Below are positions 1-5,438 of a DNA stretch of 6,331 nt, piece after piece. The notes under the pieces are model-generated. The model made no database searches. It saw only the letters and a list, made by a program, of their open reading frames with translations, and was not told the origin of the DNA. The first letter of the stretch is position 1, and each line of letters begins with the position of its first letter. The position numbers were made by a program, and so were the translations under genes. The DNA comes from Desulfovibrionaceae bacterium (lineage in GTDB: Bacteria; Desulfobacterota; Desulfovibrionia; Desulfovibrionales; Desulfovibrionaceae), in the NCBI GenBank assembly GCA_900770205.1, contig CAAGJV010000398.1, forward strand, positions 1 through 6,331, given 5' to 3'.

Positions 1-356
1 CTGTTTATCCTCTTCTACGGCATGGCGAACGGGTGGTGAACTCGTTCGGCGTGGAAGCTCATGGAGGTACACCCATGACCGAAGCCCTGGGGTGGGTTGT
101 CCGGCAAATATCGGTACTGCCTGAACACCGTAAAATCGTTCTACTCGTTACCGATGGCGTTCCTAACAATACTGATACTGCCCAGAAAACCATATCAGCC
201 ATTCAGGGTATGGGCGTGGAAGTGGTAGGGATAGGCATTGATACGCCTATCCTTGCCAGCCTGATTCCACACTCTGAAAACATAACAGACATCCGTGAAC
301 TGGCTCCTGCCATGTTCCGTCTGCTTCAACAATCCTTGCTCAAAACCAGGAGGTAG
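1..356 (+). CDS. VWA-domain protein, CobT-like, C-terminal part (5' truncated)
   Basis: The reading frame is open from base 3 to the TAG at 354-356 with no start codon needed inside the window, so this is the last ~117 residues of a longer protein. It looks like the second half of a von Willebrand factor A domain. The segment HGGTPM supplies the threonine of the metal-ion-dependent adhesion site, and the strand-plus-aspartate segment VLLVTDGVPNN supplies its aspartate; the DxSxS part would lie upstream, outside the window. A later strand (EVVGIGID) and the short C-terminal helix fit the fold. The spacing resembles CobT-type VWA proteins, which in phages and integrative elements usually pair with a MoxR/CobS-type AAA+ ATPase. 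That partner is not visible here, so the pairing is inference. The 3' end contains the ribosome-binding site of the next small ORF. Function unknown; the VWA assignment is fairly sure, the CobT-like one less so. Confidence 0.85.
   Translation, partial: VYPLLRHGERVVNSFGVEAHGGTPMTEALGWVVRQISVLPEHRKIVLLVTDGVPNNTDTAQKTISAIQGMGVEVVGIGIDTPILASLIPHSENITDIRELAPAMFRLLQQSLLKTRR
348..353 (+). promoter_or_regulatory. Strong ribosome-binding site for the 31-aa ORF
   Basis: AGGAGG lies 7 bases upstream of the ATG at 361 and overlaps the last two arginine codons of the VWA gene. It decides the start of the small ORF. Confidence 0.6.
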
Positions 357-360
357 CGTT

Positions 361-456
361 ATGTCCAGACTAAAATCGACAACTTGGCTGGCAATCGGAA
401 TCCTCGTGCTTCAAATAGCCATAAAAATCGTAAAAGACACAGAGAACGATGAGTAA
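361..456 (+). CDS. Small putative single-span membrane peptide (31 aa)
   Basis: A short ORF begins with ATG at 361 and ends with TAA at 454-456. A perfect AGGAGG (348-353) lies 7 bases before the ATG and within the last codons of the VWA gene; the two genes are separated by only 4 bases, which suggests co-transcription and translational coupling. The product starts MSRLKSTTW, has a hydrophobic run of about 16 residues (WLAIGILVLQIAIKIV) flanked by basic residues, and ends in an acidic tail (DTENDE). This fits a one-pass membrane peptide. I do not recognise the family; small membrane peptides beside phage or conjugative-element genes can be holin-like or regulatory, but nothing here shows that. 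The strong ribosome-binding site is the main argument that it is real. Confidence 0.55.
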   Translation: MSRLKSTTWLAIGILVLQIAIKIVKDTENDE

Positions 457-617
457 ATGGAAACGCCTAGGAGAGTATTTCCACAGCTCGTTTGTGGCTT
501 GACGTAAGAAGAAATTTTTAGCTAATTTATTGGGGTCACAAAGGGTATCACGCCCCAAACAGAGATTTACGTTTTTACAATAAAATACAACTGGTTATGC
601 CAATCTTACTTTTCGTA
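457..617. other. Non-coding stretch, no gene recognised
   Basis: This is the first part of the 321-base gap between the 31-aa ORF and the end of dctM. It is fairly AT-rich with no convincing ORF, RNA gene or promoter. Two weak inverted repeats are visible: CCACA/TGTGG at 481-485 and 493-497, and TTGGGG/CCCCAA at 530-535 and 553-558. Neither is followed by a T-run. Bases 571-586 are AT-rich, but no well-spaced -35/-10 pair can be picked out. Confidence 0.5.
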
Positions 618-650
618 TGGTGCTGAATCTCTTCTTCGGCACCAAATTTT
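618..650 (+). terminator. Stem-loop with T-run, probable terminator of the VWA/small-ORF transcript
   Basis: TGGTGCTGAA (618-627) pairs with TTCGGCACCA (635-644) over ten positions, one of them a G-U wobble, with a 7-base loop, followed by AATTTT (645-650). This fits a modest Rho-independent terminator reading rightward. The right arm also matches a tRNA 3' end (see the candidate attachment core), so the inverted repeat may have another origin. Confidence 0.45.
634..644 (+). other. Candidate attachment-site core (tRNA-Leu 3'-end match)
   Basis: CTTCGGCACCA is identical, as I recall it, to the last 11 bases of E. coli leuX tRNA-Leu (seven acceptor-stem bases, discriminator A, CCA). The bases upstream do not form a normal T-arm, so no complete tRNA is present. 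A partial tRNA 3' end without its tRNA is what the distal end of an element integrated into a tRNA gene looks like. It would lie between the accessory-looking VWA region and the metabolic operon. The match is short and overlaps a hairpin, so this is a hypothesis. Confidence 0.25.
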
Positions 651-686
651 AAAGGGTCATACTTATAAGTATGACCCTTTTTATTT
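651..686 (+). terminator. Perfect 30-base palindrome with T-run: Rho-independent terminator
   Basis: The half-site AAAGGGTCATACTTA (651-665) is followed directly by its exact reverse complement (666-680), then TTATTT, giving TTTTTATTT after the GC-richer base of the stem. Reading rightward this is a strong intrinsic terminator. Reading leftward the stem is followed by a less regular AT-rich tract, so it may also act as a backup for the minus-strand operon. The stem has no spacer, so a few central pairs must open to form the loop. Confidence 0.75.
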
Positions 687-690
687 ACCC

Positions 691-730
691 AAAAAGTAAA
701 GAGCCGAAGCGCATTGCCAAGGCTCTTTAC
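691..730 (-). terminator. Rho-independent terminator of the TRAP/flavoprotein operon
   Basis: On the minus strand GTAAAGAGCC (730-721) pairs perfectly with GGCTCTTTAC (705-696) around a 15-base loop, followed at once by TTTTT (695-691). It lies 47 bases beyond the dctM stop and is correctly oriented to end the operon transcript. Confidence 0.75.
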
Positions 731-777
731 TCCGTCCTTTCCAAAAGAAGCTTTCTCTTTTCCGCTCCAAACAATAC

Positions 778-2079
778 TTACATCATATTGGGCAGCCAGA
801 GGGTAATGATGGGGAAAAGAAGCAATATGGCAACGTGCATGACATCACAGAGAACAAACGGAACAACACCGCGGAAAATATGCCCCATGGGAACTTCTGA
901 CACGCCTTGTATGACATAGAGGTTCAAGCCAACCGGCGGCGTGATCAGCCCCATCTCCGTCACCCGCACCACCAGAATGCCGAACCATATAGGGTCGATT
1001 CCCACGGCCTGTATCAGAGGAAAGAAAATCGGCACGGTAAGAAGCACGATAGCCATGGAATCCATAAAACATCCAAGCAGCACCATAATAAGCAATATGG
1101 CAACAAGGATCAGCATGGGGCTGGAAACAACATGGGTTATGGCATCGGAAAGTTCCATGGGAATGCGGCTGACCGTAAGGAAATAGCCGAAAATCATAGC
1201 CCCCAGCATAATGGTAAGGCACATCCCCTGCGTTCGAATCGTATCACGCAGGCTTTCCAGAAGAAAAACCTTACGCGATGTTTTCCGGCAAAGAACAAGC
1301 CCTATGACAAAAGCGCCGAAAGCTCCGATTCCCCCTGCTTCATTAGGAGAAAACACACCAAAGTATAATCCCCCTACGACAATAAACATAAGGAGCAGCA
1401 CGCTCCACACCCGCGACAGGGAATGAATCTTTTCTGCCATGGAACAGGCCCCGGCTGCCGGCCCGGCTTCTGGATATTTCCTCACCCACAGCCGAACGAC
1501 CATCATATACATCAACATCTGAAGGAGGCCTGGAATCATGCCAGCCATAAAAAGTTTGCCGATGGATTGTTCCGTAATGATGCCGTAAAGAATCATAACG
1601 GTACTTGGCGGAATAAGTATGCCCAGAGTTCCTCCGGCGGCGATACAGCCCGTAGAAAGAGTTTGAGCATAGCGCGATTTCACCATCTCCGGTAAGGCCA
1701 CTACTCCCATGGTAACAGCGCAAGCCACGGAAGAACCGCAAATAGCAGCAAAGCCGCCGCAGGCTGCCACCGTTGCAAGCGCAAGACCGCCTTTAAGATT
1801 TCCCATCCACTTACGGACGGCATTGAACAGATCATCGCTGATGCCGGACTTGAAGGCAAAGTTTCCCATAAGGACAAACAAAGCGACAACGGCATAGGAC
1901 GGATTGATAAAGGTTTCGTAAGGAACGCTGGAAAGCAGAGCCAATCCCGGTTCAATGCCGGATATGGCCATAAATCCTGCCAGGCCGGACAAAATCATGG
2001 CAATGCCGATCGGCACCCTGAGAAAAATAATGACCAGCAGAAAAATAATGCCAAGGCAGCCTATAGCAAGAGGGCTCAT
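778..2079 (-). CDS. dctM: TRAP transporter large permease subunit, DctM family
   Basis: This is a 433-residue, very hydrophobic protein of the usual DctM length with about a dozen predicted membrane segments. It forms the transport channel of a tripartite ATP-independent periplasmic (TRAP) system, driving uptake of an organic anion with an ion gradient. Family signatures are clear: GTLGILIPPS at about residues 150-159, followed by a segment like ITEQSIGKLFMAG, and EMGLITPPVGLNLYV near residues 375-389. The frame is open further upstream, but ATG 2079 is chosen because it starts at the family's usual N-terminus (MSPLAIG) and has GGGGGG (2092-2087) 7 bases upstream. Its ATG also overlaps the dctQ stop in an ATGA, a classic translational-coupling arrangement. 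It is the last gene of the operon and ends before the terminator at 691-730. The substrate cannot be read from this subunit. Confidence 0.95.
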   Translation of the reverse strand: MSPLAIGCLGIIFLLVIIFLRVPIGIAMILSGLAGFMAISGIEPGLALLSSVPYETFINPSYAVVALFVLMGNFAFKSGISDDLFNAVRKWMGNLKGGLALATVAACGGFAAICGSSVACAVTMGVVALPEMVKSRYAQTLSTGCIAAGGTLGILIPPSTVMILYGIITEQSIGKLFMAGMIPGLLQMLMYMMVVRLWVRKYPEAGPAAGACSMAEKIHSLSRVWSVLLLMFIVVGGLYFGVFSPNEAGGIGAFGAFVIGLVLCRKTSRKVFLLESLRDTIRTQGMCLTIMLGAMIFGYFLTVSRIPMELSDAITHVVSSPMLILVAILLIMVLLGCFMDSMAIVLLTVPIFFPLIQAVGIDPIWFGILVVRVTEMGLITPPVGLNLYVIQGVSEVPMGHIFRGVVPFVLCDVMHVAILLLFPIITLWLPNMM

Positions 2080-2546
2080 TTCACATCCCCCCGAAACATT
2101 TCGACTGTAGAGAAAAATGTCGTCAGGCCAAACGTAAAAATAAAAAATATGCCGATAGGCCACATAGGCAGATTCAAATCGGGAGATACGGTATTCATGA
2201 GCATGAGTTCCTCAGTAAGGTCAAAGCTTTTCCATGTGAGAAGGCCCATGCAAAAGGCAACGCACCCTTCAGCAAAAAAATGAACCATATATTTGGGGAT
2301 ACGGGGGAGACGAATATAAAGCAGATCGACGCTGACCTGTGCTCCTTTGTAGGTACAATAAGCAGCTGCCGCCGGAACCATGAACCCCATGCATATTTCT
2401 GTCATCTCATTGGCCCAGACAATGGGACTATTGAACAGGTACCTCATCCCTACATCGGCAGCTGTAAGAAACATCATGATGATGAGCGCCGTGCATGAAA
2501 TAACAAGCATGACGGTAAGAAGCCAATTCATAAGTTTTGAATACAT
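2076..2546 (-). CDS. dctQ: TRAP transporter small permease subunit, DctQ family
   Basis: The product is a 156-residue membrane protein with four hydrophobic segments, at about residues 8-30, 44-65, 85-105 and 124-147, matching the DctQ topology. The segment RYLFNSPIVWANEMTE is the typical DctQ motif around the end of the first helix and the start of the second. DctQ associates with DctM in the inner membrane and is needed for transport. The start at 2546 (MYSKLMNW) is preferred because GGAGGAGG stands just upstream. An in-frame ATG at 2558 lacks a good ribosome-binding site and would add only four residues (MEED) encoded by the Shine-Dalgarno bases themselves. The stop TGA overlaps the dctM ATG. 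The ribosome-binding site lies in the arm of a hairpin (2545-2566), so translation may be structurally controlled. Confidence 0.93.
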   Translation of the reverse strand: MYSKLMNWLLTVMLVISCTALIIMMFLTAADVGMRYLFNSPIVWANEMTEICMGFMVPAAAAYCTYKGAQVSVDLLYIRLPRIPKYMVHFFAEGCVAFCMGLLTWKSFDLTEELMLMNTVSPDLNLPMWPIGIFFIFTFGLTTFFSTVEMFRGDVK

Positions 2547-2566
2547 ATCCTCCTCCATGAGGATAT
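2545..2566 (-). promoter_or_regulatory. Hairpin that can hide the dctQ ribosome-binding site
   Basis: On the minus strand ATATCCTC (2566-2559) pairs perfectly with GAGGATAT (2552-2545) over 8 bp around a 6-base loop (ATGGAG). The 3' arm contains part of the GGAGGAGG used by dctQ and reaches the first base of its start region. It abuts the 13-bp hairpin just upstream, sharing one base. That it lowers dctQ translation is inference. Confidence 0.45.
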
Positions 2567-2594
2567 TCCGCTGGAGGAAGCTCCTCCAGCGGAA
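2566..2594 (-). promoter_or_regulatory. Strong intergenic stem-loop between dctP and dctQ
   Basis: TTCCGCTGGAGGA and its exact complement TCCTCCAGCGGAA form a perfect 13-bp stem with a 3-base loop, starting 6 bases after the dctP stop. No T-run follows on the minus strand (AATATCC), so it is not a simple terminator. Such hairpins after a binding-protein gene commonly protect the upstream mRNA from 3' exonucleases, so that more binding protein than permease is made. Confidence 0.6.
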
Positions 2595-2600
2595 ATGCTT

Positions 2601-3620
2601 CTATTTACCCTGCATCATTTCAAGGACAACAGGCGCTTCCTTTTTAAAGCCGGCCTTGCCTGCCTTCTCAAGCCAGACATTCCACAAAGGCTTCAGCACT
2701 TCAACCCAGCGGGCTTTCTCTGCGGCATCAAGAGCCGTAATAACAGCGCCCTTTTCTTCTGCGCTTTTAAAAAGGGAACGCTGGTTGTAGGAAAAGTGTT
2801 CGGCAAGCCACTTTGAACCGCCTATGCCGGAGTTGTTGTCTATGGCTTTCTTTGCATCATCGGAAAGAGAGCTGTACTTGTTCTTATTCATGGCAACAAT
2901 GAACATCGTGCTTCCACGAGGAATGTTGGTAAGCCCATATTTTGCCACTTCATAGAAACGGAAGGAAAGAAAACTGTCTATGTCGCCAAGAACGCCGTCT
3001 ATAGTTCCCTTCTGAAGCGCCATGTAGCAATCTGGCATGGGCATGACAACGGGACTCGCGCCCAGAGCCTTCAGCATGTCAAGATAGGCTCCAGCCGCAC
3101 AGCGGATCTTCTTTCCTTTTATATCTTCAAGGTTTTTGATGGGAGTTGTGGATACAAGAACGCTCGTTCCCGGATCACTGGAATACATGGCAAGAACCTT
3201 ATTGATTTCAAAAGGCTTTTTTGCTGCAGGAACTTTATCGGCAATGGCATAGATGCGATCGACAGCCTGCATGGCGGTATCCACATTCATGCCAGGCTGA
3301 TTGATGATCTCCATCAGGATATTAAGCCCGGGATAGGCTCCAATGGTTATCCATGCCATGTCGGCGATTCCCTTGCTGACACTCTGCATGGCCTGATTGG
3401 CCTTCGTCAGCGTTTGGTTGGCATAAAATTCAAACTTTATGGAACCATTGGATTCATCTTCAATTTTCTTAAGCCAAGGCTTAATTCCGTTGGCCGTTGT
3501 CTACGCATTTTCCGTATTCTGCGTTGCAAACTTGAGTGTCGTGGGTGCAGCATAAGCCGCTGTTGTGAAACCAAGAACGAGAGCAGCCGCACACAAAGCA
3601 AAGGCACGAGGTTTAAACAT
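2601..3620 (-). pseudogene. dctP: TRAP transporter substrate-binding protein DctP, interrupted by an in-frame TAG
   Basis: The full frame runs from ATG 3620, with GGAG about 6 bases upstream, to TAG at 2603-2601: 339 codons, the usual DctP length. The N-terminus is a clear Sec signal peptide (MFKPRAFALC, hydrophobic core, AYA cleavage at about residue 24), so the product would be periplasmic. It would bind the imported anion and deliver it to DctQM. Codon 40 is TAG (3503-3501), lying in ATQNTENA-stop-TTANGIKPW. After it the frame is uninterrupted and well conserved, including KGKKIR with the arginine (about residue 173) that usually contacts the substrate carboxylate, then the ALQKGTIDG segment. 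The downstream ATG at 3389 would give 262 residues without a signal peptide and has no good ribosome-binding site. The simplest reading is a recent nonsense mutation (for example TGG to TAG) or a sequencing error. Readthrough is possible but unproven. Confidence 0.8.
3501..3503 (-). other. In-frame amber codon inside dctP
   Basis: TAG is codon 40 of the 339-codon dctP frame. It falls about 15 residues after the predicted signal-peptide cleavage site. No other stop or frameshift is seen in the gene. Confidence 0.85.
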
Positions 3621-3662
3621 GGAATTCTCCGTTATTTTAGGTTATTGAACCACATTGCATCA

Positions 3663-3700
3663 GTGAGGGCTGAGCGGATGCATGGATCCGCCCAGCTCAC
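3663..3700 (-). promoter_or_regulatory. Imperfect long stem-loop between the flavoprotein gene and dctP
   Basis: In the 84-base gap, GTGAGCTGGGCGGAT (3700-3686, minus strand) pairs with ATCCGCTCAGCCCTCAC (3679-3663) around a 6-base loop, with one G-U pair and a 2-base bulge: about 15 bp. It starts 4 bases after the flavoprotein stop. No T-run follows, so it is more likely an mRNA stability or partial attenuation element than a full terminator. A TAAAAT at about 3640-3635 resembles a -10 box, but no matching -35 is seen, so a separate dctP promoter is not supported. Confidence 0.5.
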
Positions 3701-3704
3701 CACA

Positions 3705-5426
3705 CTACTTATCCTTAAGAGGATTAGGCCAGGTAAAATTATCCATATACGCTTTGCCGAACTTGATGGCATACCGTTCATACGGTACGGGAACCGTATA
3801 CATGGTATGACGCCCGTCGACCTGTTTCTGTTCAATCCATTTCAGCCAGTTCTTATTATCTCTCTCAGGGTAATCCTCGCGGTAATGGCCGGCACGCGAT
3901 TCCTTACGCATAATGGCGCCCTTAAGGCAAAGCTCCGTAAGAAGAATAGTGGAGGTCGCCTCAAACAGCTTTGCCAGCTGATGGGGATCGGAGGCTCCAA
4001 GCTTGGGCATGAATTCTTCTTTGATCTGCTCCACATGCTCAAGCCCTCGGGTAAGTCCTTTTCCTGTTTTCATGATGGCAATATCGGGAGCGCTCATCAC
4101 TTCACGCATGTCTGAAATAATGGACTTCGGAAGAATTCCTTTTTTGCCAAGCTTTCTGGTGAACTTTCCGGCCTTTTCCTCAGCGAGGGATGCATCGAAG
4201 GAAGTTTCAGATTCCAAGCCTTCCGCATAATGGGCCGCGGCCTCTCCCGTGCTGTAACCTGTTGTCGATGTAATGCATGTGGCCCAACCGCCCATATACA
4301 CGCCAGGGTCCGGGTTGCGGGCAAGTCCGGCGGCAAACAGGCCTTTCACACTGGTTGCCCCATCCAAATCTGCCACAATACCTCCGTAAGTATGGCGAAC
4401 CTGGGGCATCCACGGCAGCTGCTGTCCAAAGAAGTCCATGCCAAGTTCACGGAGTTTACGGTCATTTATTCCCATCCATCCTGCCGTGGGGCGCATGGTT
4501 TCTATATCTTCAGGCTTCATCTTGCTGCAGTCGAAGGTAATCGGCCCGTTGCCGGCACGAATCTCGCATACAAAGCCACGGGTATTATAATGGGGGTCTG
4601 CTTTTGCTCCAAATTTGGGGGAATACTTCCACATAAAGTCTTCCCCCTTGTTATTAAGGAATCGAGCGCCTTTCGGCAGAAGGCCAGTCTGCCCTTCCCA
4701 TGCAAAATCTACCGGAACATTCCATACTTTCCAAAATTCAAAATTACGCACGGCGCATCCGGCGTTCCAGGCGATAGATACCCCTTCACTTGCCGGTGTA
4801 TTCTGGTGATAGGAAGGTTTCCAACCACCCGTATTGGTGGCAAGAATGATAGCTTTTGCTTTTATATAGATGGGCACGCCGCTCTGGGCATGAAATCCTA
4901 CAGCGCCGGAAACCTTATCGCCATCTGTCATGATGTCTGTGATCACAGTACGGCCGATACGCTTCACCCCAAGCTGTTCACAATGCTCTTTCAGCAGACG
5001 AGCCTTATCGATCCCGCCCATCCCATAAGGGTGATAGTAATAATAGCGCATATGATCGAGCGCTCTCTGCGGGATAAAACAGAGTTCGCCTTTCTCATTT
5101 CTTTTAAACTTATGGCCCCAGCTCTCAAAGTCACAGAAACGATCGTACGAATCCTTTAAAATTTTTCCGAGTATTTCCTGATCAGCGAGACCATCATAAT
5201 AATAGACAAGATCTGCCAGCAAATCATCAAGCTTCATGTCGGGCTGCTTTACGATCATATCACCGCCGGAAAGTCCGCCCAGTCCTCCCCAATCTCTGGG
5301 GCCCTTGTCTGCAACGAGAACATTGCTTCCGCATTGTCTGGCTCTGAGTGCCGCCCACATGCCGCTGAAGCCGCACCCTACCACCAGAACATCCGTTGTA
5401 TATTCATAGCATTTGTTCTTTGCCAT
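3705..5426 (-). CDS. Cytoplasmic FAD-dependent oxidoreductase, fumarate reductase / APS reductase alpha superfamily
   Basis: A 573-residue protein with no signal peptide, heme motif or FMN-binding domain. The N-terminal FAD site is clear: GCGFSG (residues 17-22) and the acidic end of the second strand, VADKG (38-42). No histidine is seen where FrdA-type enzymes attach FAD covalently, so FAD is probably non-covalent as in AprA. The middle contains AIILATNTGG (192-201), KGARFLNNKGEDFM (252-265), NTRGFVCEIRAG (281-292) and RHTYGGIV (344-351). These resemble the capping-domain and catalytic segments of the family; H345 and R255 or R283 are the likely counterparts of its active-site residues. The C-terminus KESRAGHYREDYPERDNKNW (508-527) is the helical domain shared by FrdA, SdhA and AprA. 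The HGANRLGG-type arginine segment is replaced by GVYMGGWATC. AAGGAG precedes the ATG by 7 bases and starts right at the upstream stop. Redox enzyme for an unknown, probably imported, substrate. Confidence 0.88.
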   Translation of the reverse strand: MAKNKCYEYTTDVLVVGCGFSGMWAALRARQCGSNVLVADKGPRDWGGLGGLSGGDMIVKQPDMKLDDLLADLVYYYDGLADQEILGKILKDSYDRFCDFESWGHKFKRNEKGELCFIPQRALDHMRYYYYHPYGMGGIDKARLLKEHCEQLGVKRIGRTVITDIMTDGDKVSGAVGFHAQSGVPIYIKAKAIILATNTGGWKPSYHQNTPASEGVSIAWNAGCAVRNFEFWKVWNVPVDFAWEGQTGLLPKGARFLNNKGEDFMWKYSPKFGAKADPHYNTRGFVCEIRAGNGPITFDCSKMKPEDIETMRPTAGWMGINDRKLRELGMDFFGQQLPWMPQVRHTYGGIVADLDGATSVKGLFAAGLARNPDPGVYMGGWATCITSTTGYSTGEAAAHYAEGLESETSFDASLAEEKAGKFTRKLGKKGILPKSIISDMREVMSAPDIAIMKTGKGLTRGLEHVEQIKEEFMPKLGASDPHQLAKLFEATSTILLTELCLKGAIMRKESRAGHYREDYPERDNKNWLKWIEQKQVDGRHTMYTVPVPYERYAIKFGKAYMDNFTWPNPLKDK

Positions 5427-5438
5427 ATTTTTCTCCTT

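Noticed and set aside
457..507. 16-codon ATG frame directly after the 31-aa ORF
   Set aside because: Too short, and no separate ribosome-binding site beyond the end of the previous ORF.
370..558. 62-codon minus-strand frame across the small membrane ORF and the gap
   Set aside because: It needs a TTG start without a ribosome-binding site and overlaps the better-supported plus-strand ORF.
530..558. TTGGGG/CCCCAA inverted repeat
   Set aside because: Short 6-bp stem with a 17-base loop and no T-run; easily chance.
618..644. Complete tRNA gene ending in GGCACCA
   Set aside because: Only the acceptor 3' end matches; the upstream bases do not pair as a T-stem, and no anticodon or D arm is found.
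2077..2163. Longer start for dctM at 2163
   Set aside because: The added 28 residues are the out-of-frame translation of the dctQ 3' end. The ATGA overlap and ribosome-binding site support 2079.
3501..3503. Pyrrolysine as the firm explanation of the dctP TAG
   Set aside because: No pyl gene is visible, four genes here end in TAG, and DctP is not a known pyrrolysine protein. Kept only as a testable alternative.
3414..4115. Long plus-strand open frame (233 codons) opposite dctP and the flavoprotein
   Set aside because: It is antisense to two well-supported genes, shows no family resemblance and has no clear ribosome-binding site.
4230..5159. 309-codon plus-strand open frame opposite the flavoprotein
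   Set aside because: The minus-strand protein matches a known superfamily along its whole length; the antisense translation looks like random composition.
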